A DNA stretch of 64,000 nt from Streptomyces vilmorinianum. GTDB taxonomy: Bacteria > Actinomycetota > Actinomycetes > Streptomycetales > Streptomycetaceae. The notes beneath the pieces were generated by a model that saw only the letters and a program-made list of their open reading frames with translations, searched no databases and was not told the origin of the DNA. A program made the translations under genes and the position numbers. Location of the stretch: assembly GCF_005517195.1 (NCBI RefSeq), contig NZ_CP040244.1, positions 5,350,001-5,414,000 of the forward strand, read 5' to 3'. This document shows positions 57,619 to 64,000 of the stretch, piece after piece. Every line of letters starts with the position of its first letter. Position 1 is the first letter of the stretch.

Positions 57619-58377
57619 TCAGTCGGACGTGAGCCTTCCGGGGAGCCTCTCCCCGGCGTGGTTCCGGATGGCGATGTCGGTCAGTTCCTTCACGCGGGCG
57701 GCCGCCACGCCGGGTCCCCGGGTCTCCTGGAACCAGCGGTGCAGCACGTCCTCGCTCGCGCCGAAGGGCGGCGGCCCGGGGAAGTAGGGCCGGACGTAGA
57801 CCGGGGTGCCGGGCTCGCTGCGCCAGCTGTCGGCGAGGGTGCCGATGTCCACGGTGTCGTAGCCGAGGGTGTCGAGCAGCCCGGCCACGTCGGCCTTGGC
57901 GGCGGGGTCGTCGCCGGCGATGGGCAGGGCGCTGCGGTCGGGCGCGCCGGCGGGCCGGGCGGCGGTGAGCAGGCTGATGAAGAAGATGTTGTTGCACGCC
58001 TTGACCACGCGGGAGTCGGCCAGGTGCCGCTGTACGAGGGCGCTGGAGGTCACCTGGCGCGTGTCGAGTCCGGCGATGCGGCCGTCGCGCTCCGGGTAGT
58101 AGTTCATCGTGTCGATGACGGTCTTGCCCGCCAGGGCGGCGGCGGGCAGTCGGTCGTAGGCGTGCAGGGGGATGGTCGCCACCACGAGGTCGCCGGCCTC
58201 GGCGGCCTCGGCGGGGGTGGCCGCCCGGGCCTGTGCGCCGAGTTCGGCGACGAGGTCGGCGAGGGTCTCGGGGCCGCGGGAGTTGCTCAGCACGACGTCC
58301 AGACCGGCGGCCACGGCGAGGCGGGCCAGCATGCCGCCGATCATGCCGCTGCCGATGAGCCCGAGAGTCTTCGTCAC
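57619..58377 (-). CDS. NADPH-dependent F420 reductase-like oxidoreductase
   Basis: A 252-residue Rossmann enzyme with LGLIGSGMIGGMLARLAVAA (NADP site) at the N-terminus, VLSNSRGPETL following strand 2 (the NADP phosphate pocket Ser/Arg), VVATIPLHAY and the conserved KACNNIFF. This is the fold of F420H2:NADP+ reductase and related dinucleotide-binding proteins, longer here by a C-terminal helical part. Two starts compete; GTG 58377 has GGAG at 9-nt spacing and is preferred over ATG 58392. It may supply reduced F420 or NADPH to the flavin/F420 enzymes of this cluster. Confidence 0.8.
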   Translation of the reverse strand: MTKTLGLIGSGMIGGMLARLAVAAGLDVVLSNSRGPETLADLVAELGAQARAATPAEAAEAGDLVVATIPLHAYDRLPAAALAGKTVIDTMNYYPERDGRIAGLDTRQVTSSALVQRHLADSRVVKACNNIFFISLLTAARPAGAPDRSALPIAGDDPAAKADVAGLLDTLGYDTVDIGTLADSWRSEPGTPVYVRPYFPGPPPFGASEDVLHRWFQETRGPGVAAARVKELTDIAIRNHAGERLPGRLTSD

Positions 58378-58499
58378 GATGTCTTTCTCCATCTCCGTAG
58401 GTGGTGCGGTCGGCCGCGCGGGCTGACGCCTGCGCGGACCGACCAGGCCTGGCCCCTGACCGGGGGTCACTGACCAGGGTCGTTCCGGATCGAGCCCTG

Positions 58500-59645
58500 T
58501 CACACGAAGGGGCTCACGGTGTTCTCCGCGCCCAGCAGGGCGGCGCCGTAGACCTCCAGGTTGACCTGCGGTATGAGCATGCCGTGGCGGGCGGCCACGC
58601 TGGCGTCGCGCCAGATCCGCTGCAGCGGGCTCGCGTCGGCGAGTCCGCTCGAACCGTGGGCGGTCATCAGGGTGTCCAGGGCGCGGCCCACGTGGCGGGC
58701 GGCCACGGCGGCGTCGGCGCGGTAGCGGGCGCGGAGGAGTTCGGCGGGGTAGACGGCCTCGGCGGCGTGCCGGTCGAGGGCGTCGGCGGCGCGGTACGCG
58801 TGCAGTTCGGCGGTGTCCAGGGCGGTGGCGGCCTCCGCGATCTGGAGCTGGAAGGCCACGGAGTCGCTCTGGCGGGCGAAGTTGGTGAAGGCGATGCCCT
58901 TGTTCCCCGCGGCTTCGACGACGTGCGTCAGGGCGGCGCGGCCGAGGCCGAGCTGAGGGCCGGCGACCATCAGGACGAGCGAGGGCACGATGGCGTTGCG
59001 GTACGAGGAGGGAATGTCGGGCGTGACGTTCGCGCCCCCCACCAGCGGACCGAGCCGCAGCACGCGGTGGTCGGGCACGAACGCGTCCTCGACCACGTAG
59101 CGGTTGCTGCCGGTGGACCGCATGCCGGCCATGTGCCACTCGTCCACGATCTCGTAGTCCTCACGCGGCACCAGGAGGGCCGCCGGGCCGTCCTCGAGGA
59201 CGACGGACGCGATCACCCACGACGCGTGCCATATCCCGGAGGCGTAGCTCCAGCCGCCGCTGAGCCGGTAGCCGCCCGGCACGCGGCGGACCGGGCCGCT
59301 GGGCTTGAGCGTGCCGCTGATCAGGGCGTCGGGATTCTCGCCCCACACGTCGTCCTGCGCCTGCTCGGGGAAGAGGGCCACGCACCAGCTGTTGCCGTTC
59401 CACAGCGAGGTCAGCCAGCCGGCGCCGCCGTCGATCGCCGCCACGGCGGACGCCAGCTCCAGGTGGGTGCGGAGCGTCGCCTCGCCGCCCCCGTACCGCT
59501 TGGGCGTGGCGGTGCGGAACACGCCCGCCTCCTGCAGCGCCGCCACCGACTCGTCGGCCAGTCGGCGTTCGGCGTCGGCCTTGGAGGCGGCGCCGGTCAG
59601 CTGCGGCGCCAGGGCGTCGATGGCGGTGAGGACGTCGGAGCTCAT
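58500..59645 (-). CDS. Group D flavin monooxygenase (acyl-CoA dehydrogenase fold)
   Basis: A 381-residue protein with acyl-CoA dehydrogenase architecture but signatures of the HsaA/DszC-type oxygenases: GGGEATLRTHLELASAVAAI (abridged), GGWSYASGIWHASWVI in place of the ACAD FAD loop, and MRSTGSNRYVVEDAFVPDH. The catalytic Glu of dehydrogenases is not evident in the C-terminal part. Such enzymes hydroxylate aromatic rings or oxidise sulfur or nitrogen using reduced flavin from a separate reductase, and that partner is encoded nearby (57039-57551). AAGAGG precedes the ATG. The substrate is unknown. Confidence 0.82.
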   Translation of the reverse strand: MSSDVLTAIDALAPQLTGAASKADAERRLADESVAALQEAGVFRTATPKRYGGGEATLRTHLELASAVAAIDGGAGWLTSLWNGNSWCVALFPEQAQDDVWGENPDALISGTLKPSGPVRRVPGGYRLSGGWSYASGIWHASWVIASVVLEDGPAALLVPREDYEIVDEWHMAGMRSTGSNRYVVEDAFVPDHRVLRLGPLVGGANVTPDIPSSYRNAIVPSLVLMVAGPQLGLGRAALTHVVEAAGNKGIAFTNFARQSDSVAFQLQIAEAATALDTAELHAYRAADALDRHAAEAVYPAELLRARYRADAAVAARHVGRALDTLMTAHGSSGLADASPLQRIWRDASVAARHGMLIPQVNLEVYGAALLGAENTVSPFV

Positions 59646-59767
59646 CGCGAACCTCTTCCAGTTATCTCGTTCATGACGGTGTCGGGCGCGGTGGTGATCC
59701 GCGCCCGGCCTCCTCCGGTGTGTGCGGGGTGGGCGGCGGGGTGGTGGCCGGGAGGTGGTGGGGAGGG

Positions 59768-60628
59768 TCAGAGCGGGTTGTCGCCACGTACGACGGGCAC
59801 GCCCATCAGCGAGCCGTACTCGCCCCAGGACCCGTCGTAGTTCTTCACGTCCGGCCAGTCGAGCAACTCGCTCAGGACGAACCACGAGTGCGCGGAGCGC
59901 GCGCCCACCCAGCAGTAGGTGATGGAGCCGCTCGCCGGGTCCAGTCCCTCGTAGACCCGGGCCAGTTCCTCGCCGGACTTGAAGGCGCCGTCCTCGTCGA
60001 GGACCTTGTCCCACTCCAGGTTGACCGCGCCGGGCACGTGGCCCGCGCGCTGCGCCACGTCGTGCGGGCTGTTGCCCGGCGCGAACGCCTCGCCGGCGAA
60101 CCCCGGTGCGAAGATGCGGCCCGCGTACTCGTCCGGGGCGCGTACGTCGATCAGGTTCTTGGCGCCGATCGCGGCGAGCACGTCGTCGCGGGTGGCCCGG
60201 ATCGAGCTGTCGGGTTCCTCGGCGTGGTAGCTGGTGGCCGGGCGGACCGTCTCCTCGGAGGTGAGCGGGTGGCCGTCGCGCTGCCACTTCTCCCTGCCGC
60301 CGTCGATCAGCTTCACCGACCGGTGCCCGTAGAGCCGGAAGTACCACAGCGTCAGCGCCGCGAGCATGTTCGCGTTCGGCGAGTAGAGCACGACGGTGTC
60401 GTCGTTGCCGATGCCTTTCGCGCTGAGCAGCTTCTCGAAGGCGCCGCGGTCGATGACGCCGAGGCGTACGTCGTCCTGGAACTCGTCCCACCCGATCCAG
60501 ACGGCACCGGGAACGTGACCCTTCCGGTGGTCGGCATCGCTGTTTCCGGTTTCGACGAAGACCGTGCCCGGCTCACCGATGCGGGCCGACGCCCATTCTC
60601 CGGTGACCAGAACGGATTCACGAGCCAT
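59768..60628 (-). CDS. Thiosulfate/3-mercaptopyruvate sulfurtransferase (two-domain rhodanese)
   Basis: A 286-residue tandem rhodanese. The first domain (about 1-125) is inactive (YSPNANMLAAL at the Cys site), the second has the nucleophile in TYCWVGARSAHSWFVL (about 238). It moves sulfane sulfur to an acceptor in the cytoplasm. A sulfurtransferase amid flavin oxygenases and an exporter hints that the cluster handles or installs sulfur. It lies 54 bp downstream of the MFS gene on the same strand. Confidence 0.92.
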   Translation of the reverse strand: MARESVLVTGEWASARIGEPGTVFVETGNSDADHRKGHVPGAVWIGWDEFQDDVRLGVIDRGAFEKLLSAKGIGNDDTVVLYSPNANMLAALTLWYFRLYGHRSVKLIDGGREKWQRDGHPLTSEETVRPATSYHAEEPDSSIRATRDDVLAAIGAKNLIDVRAPDEYAGRIFAPGFAGEAFAPGNSPHDVAQRAGHVPGAVNLEWDKVLDEDGAFKSGEELARVYEGLDPASGSITYCWVGARSAHSWFVLSELLDWPDVKNYDGSWGEYGSLMGVPVVRGDNPL

Positions 60629-60682
60629 GGAGCGCTCCTTTTCGGTGGGAGAACCACGCCGGGCGACGGCTTCGGGGGCGTA

Positions 60683-61879
60683 TCACGCCACCGAGACCTC
60701 GGGGTTCGGGTTCGGGTCCTTGGTGACGGTCGTACGGCGGTCCCGGAACCAGGCGAACAGGCAGGTCAGGATGCCGAGGAAGGTGATGGCGGCGGCCACG
60801 GGGTAGATCCCGCGCAGGCCGAGCTCGCCGTCGATGATCCGGCCGCCGAGCCAGGACGCGAACGCCGCCGCGAGCTGGTAGGCGGACGCGTTCACCGCGA
60901 GCGCCAGCGTGGGTGCCTGCGAGGCGGTCCCCAGGACCCTGGCCTGCGTGCCGGGGACGATGGAGAAGCCCAGCGCGCCGAGGAGGAAGACCATGATCGC
61001 GGAGCCCACGAGGCTGGCGCCGACCGCCCACATGCCCAGGAGGGCGACGGCCAGTGCGGCGAGCAGGCCGACCAGCGACGGCATGAGCGCGCGGTCGGCG
61101 AGCCAGCCGCCCGCGAGGTTGCCGACGGTCGCGCCGACACCGTAGACGAGCAGCAGGATCGGCACCGCGGAGGTGGTGAACCCGGAGACGTCGGTCAGCA
61201 GCGGTGCGAAGTAGGTGAAGACGATGAGCAGGCCGGCGTTGCCGACGACGGTGACCAGGATGGCCAGCTGTACGGGGGCGTTCTTGAGCACCCGCAGTTC
61301 GCCGAAGGCCGAGGTGGAGGTGTCGTTGGGGAGGGTGGGCACGAAGCGCATGACCATCAGCAGGCCGACGGCGCAGGTGATGGCGATGGCGACGAACGTC
61401 GCGCGCCAGCCGAAGCTGTTGCCGACGAAGGTGCCCAGCGGGGCGCCGAGGATCATCGCGAGGTTCATGCCGAGGATCAGCTTCGACACGGTGGAGGCCG
61501 CCTTCTCCGGCGGCACGGTCGACGTCGCGATGACGATCGCGTTGGCGAAGAACGTCGACGTCACCAGAGCCGTGATGACGCGCGCCGCGAGCGCCACGCT
61601 GTAGACGGGCGCGAGCGCGGACGCCACGTTGCCCAGGATCGCGATCACCAGCAGGACCAGGATCAGCTGCTTCCGCGGGTAGCGGGCGGTGAGGGCCGTC
61701 ACCACCGGGCCGCCGAAGATCATTCCGATCGCGTACGCCGTGACGAGAAGACCGGCTGCCGGAATGGACACCTCGAGGCCGTTCGCGACGTCCGGCAGGA
61801 TGCCGGCGATCACGAACTCGCCTGTGGTGATGCCGAAGACACACAGCATGAGGGACAGGACACGGATTGGCATTTTCAC
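60683..61879 (-). CDS. MFS transporter (AraJ/DHA1-like)
   Basis: A 398-residue, 12-helix major facilitator. It opens with SLMLCVFGITTGEFVIAGIL, the E/F-rich helix 1 of the DHA1 AraJ branch, then motif A-like FGGPVVTALTARYPRKQL and motif C-like LGAPLGTFVGNSFGWRATF. The Asn/Pro-rich tail is short. ATG 61879 and an in-frame ATG two codons later are both possible. Lying inside the redox run, it probably exports the product or a shunt intermediate. Confidence 0.88.
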   Translation of the reverse strand: MKMPIRVLSLMLCVFGITTGEFVIAGILPDVANGLEVSIPAAGLLVTAYAIGMIFGGPVVTALTARYPRKQLILVLLVIAILGNVASALAPVYSVALAARVITALVTSTFFANAIVIATSTVPPEKAASTVSKLILGMNLAMILGAPLGTFVGNSFGWRATFVAIAITCAVGLLMVMRFVPTLPNDTSTSAFGELRVLKNAPVQLAILVTVVGNAGLLIVFTYFAPLLTDVSGFTTSAVPILLLVYGVGATVGNLAGGWLADRALMPSLVGLLAALAVALLGMWAVGASLVGSAIMVFLLGALGFSIVPGTQARVLGTASQAPTLALAVNASAYQLAAAFASWLGGRIIDGELGLRGIYPVAAAITFLGILTCLFAWFRDRRTTVTKDPNPNPEVSVA

Positions 61880-61958
61880 TCTCGCATCTGAATCGGTAGT
61901 GCGCTGTCAGTCGGCTGCGGGGCGCACCTAGGGGTCCGGGGCAGGGCCCGAGAAGCGG

Positions 61959-63242
61959 TCATCCATGCGCCACGTCCGTGACGTGCCGACCGCCTTCGGT
62001 GCAGCTCCTGACAAAGGAATCCACCCCTTCCGGGCTGGACAGCACGGCCCACATCGCCACCGGGTCGTGGAACCGGCCGACGAACGCGTCCGCGATCTGC
62101 TTGTCGCCGGCCGCCCGGCCGAACAGCTCCATGACGTGCGGCGGGGGCGGCGCCAGGAAGGCGTTGCTCCACTCGACGACATGGCGTGCGTGGTCCCACA
62201 GCCGGGCCGACGCGTCGCGGCAGAACGCGTCGTCGAGCGGACCGGTGGCGGAGGCGATGAGATCGGCCAGCGCGAACGCCGTGTGCGAGCCGAGGTTGGC
62301 GCCCTGGGCGGTGAGCGGATCGTTGGTGATCCAGGCGTCACCGATGGCCAGGGCGCACGTGCCGTCGGCGAGGCGCGCCCATCCCCGGCGGACGGTCGGC
62401 GTGACGCCGCCCTGCGCCAGTTCGCCCGGTGCGACGAGGCCGAACCGCGCGGTGTCGACGCGTTCGCGCAGACTCGGCGCGTACGCGGCCAGCAGACGCA
62501 GCACCTCGCGGTGGAAGCCGGCCGGATCGGCGGCGGCGTCCAGGTGGGCGGGCGCCTCCAGCGGGCCGCCCGGCACCGCCTCGAAGGCCAGCACGTGGGC
62601 CGGACCGAGGCGGGACAGGAACGGTATCCGCAGGATCTCCCCGATCCCGGGCAGGAAGTGGATGTCCAGCTCGTGCGGGACGTCCTCCCGGATGCCGTGG
62701 TAGAAGCCGCTGCACAGGATCCGCTGGGGTGTCGTGTGGGGCGACCGCTCGGGGTCCACGGGGAACAGCTCCCGCATGGACCGGTCGCCGTTGGCGACCA
62801 CCACCAGGTCGTGCCGACGGGCGACCTCGTCCACCACGACCGGGCCGATCCGTACGTTCCCGCCGCGCCGGGCGAACTCGGTGAGCAGGTGCGGCAGGTA
62901 GAGGCGGAAGTCCACCACGCTCGACGGCGGTGCGAGCGCCGCGGCGAACTCCAGGTCGGCGCCCTCGCCGTGGATGGTGATCGCCCAGCTGTGCACCCGG
63001 GCGTCGTCGAACTGCCAGGCGTGCACGCCGAGCGAGTCCTCGCGCGCTTGCGTCGGGGCGAACCGGGCGGGGAAGTTCCGCGGCCGCGCCGAGCCGAGCT
63101 CTTCGGCGGTCTGCGCGGAGTACAGCGTCACTGGTACGCCGAGCTGCTGGAGGCGTAAGGCCAGTTGCAGCCCGGAGATACCGGAACCGATGATGCCGAT
63201 GTCGGTCTCGGTGTTGCCGGTGCCGGTGCCGGTGTCGGTCAT
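61959..63242 (-). CDS. StyA-type FAD monooxygenase (styrene/indole monooxygenase-like)
   Basis: A 427-residue external flavoprotein monooxygenase. The N-terminus has a Thr/Gly repeat, then GIIGSGISGLQLALRLQQLG (FAD site); SARPRNFPARFAPTQARED is close to the StyA signature, and DLVVVANGDRS and CALAIGDAWITNDPLTAQGA (abridged) mark the second dinucleotide region. It lacks an NADH site and needs reduced FAD from a StyB-like reductase, such as that at 57039. Relatives epoxidise styrene or indole. The start overlaps the LLM gene stop (ATGA). Confidence 0.85.
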   Translation of the reverse strand: MTDTGTGTGNTETDIGIIGSGISGLQLALRLQQLGVPVTLYSAQTAEELGSARPRNFPARFAPTQAREDSLGVHAWQFDDARVHSWAITIHGEGADLEFAAALAPPSSVVDFRLYLPHLLTEFARRGGNVRIGPVVVDEVARRHDLVVVANGDRSMRELFPVDPERSPHTTPQRILCSGFYHGIREDVPHELDIHFLPGIGEILRIPFLSRLGPAHVLAFEAVPGGPLEAPAHLDAAADPAGFHREVLRLLAAYAPSLRERVDTARFGLVAPGELAQGGVTPTVRRGWARLADGTCALAIGDAWITNDPLTAQGANLGSHTAFALADLIASATGPLDDAFCRDASARLWDHARHVVEWSNAFLAPPPPHVMELFGRAAGDKQIADAFVGRFHDPVAMWAVLSSPEGVDSFVRSCTEGGRHVTDVAHG

Positions 63243-64000
63243 GCCGTCACCCGCTCGGTGAAGGAGTCCGACCGCAGCTGCTCCGCCAGCCAGACCACGC
63301 TCTCCACGGCGTACCCGGCGGCCTCGGGCGAGGCCAGGGCGGAGACGGGGATCAGTACGGGCAGACGCATGCCGGCGTCGACGAGTTCGCCGATCCGGTC
63401 GAGTACGGTCTGCCGGCTGCCCGTGATCGCCAGGTCGGCGACCAGCGCGTCGGGCACGACGGCCAGCGCCTGCTCGACCTGCTCCCGCGTCAAGCGGTGC
63501 GGCAGCAGGTGCGACAGCCCCTGGTAGTCCTCTCCGAAGGGATGGGCGACGCCGTACTCGCGCCACGTGGCGGCGCCGGCGTGCAGGGCCAGATACCGGA
63601 TCGCCTTGACCTGGCACAGCTCGCGGGCCGCCTCGTCGGTCTCGGCCACGATGATCGGCACTCCGCCCGCGGCGACGATCCGGTCGGGGTCCCGGCCCGC
63701 GGCGACGGCCGCTTCCCGTACGACGGCCCACCTGCGGGCGTACTCGGCCGGCGCCATCAGATCCGACGGTATCCAGCCGTCGCCGTACCGTCCGGCGAGC
63801 GCGGTCATACGGGGGCCGCTGCCGCCCACCCAGATCTCCGGGACGCCGCCGTCGGGCGCGCGCAGGTCCATGACCGCCTGGTCCAGGGTGAAGAACTCGC
63901 CCTTGAAGTCGTACGGCCCCTTGGAGTCGAAGAACATCCGCAGGATCTGCAGCGCCTCCTCGACGCGGCTCACCTGGCGGTCGTGGCGGATGCCGTAGGG
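63239..64000 (-). CDS. LLM-class flavin/F420 oxidoreductase, 5' end beyond the window
   Basis: The visible 253 C-terminal residues form the second half of a luciferase-like barrel: VEEALQILRMFFDSKGPYDF (abridged), VPEIWVGGSGPRMTALAGRYGDGW and a C-terminal helix pair ending SFTERVTA. The frame stays open to base 64000 (PYGIRHDRQVSRVEE), so the start lies outside. Such enzymes are FMN- or F420-dependent oxidoreductases. It is coupled to the StyA-like gene by a 4-bp overlap, making it the upstream member of this redox operon. Confidence 0.88.
   Translation of the reverse strand, partial: PYGIRHDRQVSRVEEALQILRMFFDSKGPYDFKGEFFTLDQAVMDLRAPDGGVPEIWVGGSGPRMTALAGRYGDGWIPSDLMAPAEYARRWAVVREAAVAAGRDPDRIVAAGGVPIIVAETDEAARELCQVKAIRYLALHAGAATWREYGVAHPFGEDYQGLSHLLPHRLTREQVEQALAVVPDALVADLAITGSRQTVLDRIGELVDAGMRLPVLIPVSALASPEAAGYAVESVVWLAEQLRSDSFTERVTA

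Noticed and set aside
1..64000. tRNA, rRNA, riboswitch or CRISPR elements
   Set aside because: I saw no cloverleaf-like sequence, no regular spacer-repeat array and no recognisable riboswitch core; a covariance-model scan would be needed to exclude weak ones.

Overview
The window looks like chromosomal DNA of a Streptomyces. GC is very high, nearly every codon ends in G or C, GTG starts are common, and the genes are typical of the genus: AfsA family, SepF, Ku, Hen1/Pnkp, vanadium haloperoxidases and a PaaX regulator. From memory the backbone order (second murA, OTC/arginine deiminase, sepF paralogue) resembles the SCO5998 to SCO5960 part of S. coelicolor, with accessory blocks inserted. No tRNA, rRNA, CRISPR array or intact insertion sequence was found.

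Layout. 0-1.1 kb: 3' part of a MurA-type gene. 1.1-16.7 kb: an accessory island. It holds a PaaK-like adenylation protein, an aldo/keto reductase, a MarR regulator, a secreted vanadium haloperoxidase, an IS701-type transposase that lacks its first catalytic Asp, a six-gene leftward block (AhpD-like, DoxX, EamA, an unknown, MFS, a double ABM-like protein) and a divergent rightward operon (AfsA homologue, HAD phosphatase, KAS III-like enzyme, 58-residue protein). A short palindromic motif, TAAGA-N2-YCKKA, lies in front of the aldo/keto reductase, marR, the transposase-like gene and both divergent operons. I read these as one regulon around an AfsA-type signalling-molecule or natural-product pathway; this is the main candidate for an undescribed system. 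16.7-22.6 kb: a second secreted haloperoxidase fused to a DNRLRE-type region, a DM13 protein and a DHA2 exporter.

22.7-31 kb: an aromatic-CoA module with a 2-aminobenzoate-type CoA ligase, a fused flavin monooxygenase/old-yellow-enzyme protein (2-aminobenzoyl-CoA monooxygenase/reductase or salicylyl-CoA 5-hydroxylase type), enoyl-CoA hydratase, acyl-CoA dehydrogenase, RidA and an alpha/beta hydrolase. It carries its own PaaX regulator, and two promoters share three sequence blocks.

31-48.9 kb: mostly conserved functions. These are a HATPase regulator, ornithine carbamoyltransferase and arginine deiminase, the Pnkp/Hen1 RNA repair pair divergent from Ku, homocysteine S-methyltransferase, an F420-type LLM oxidoreductase, an ABC-like ATPase overlapping a MazG-like gene, SepF, an Lrp regulator divergent from asparaginase, and aspartase. 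Two broken genes lie here; one is frameshifted by a perfect 16-bp duplication.

48.9-57 kb: a sulfide/persulfide detoxification operon (CstB-like persulfide dioxygenase-rhodanese, rhodanese, TauE exporter, CstR-like repressor) with ATACCC-GGGTAT operators, then PspAB and HtpX, and a P1B ATPase with a cupredoxin domain in front and His-rich plus YHS segments behind. 57-64 kb: a leftward run of flavin/F420 redox genes (flavin reductase, F420-type reductase, group D monooxygenase, rhodanese, MFS, StyA-like monooxygenase, LLM enzyme running off the edge), likely a biosynthetic or catabolic cluster of unknown product.
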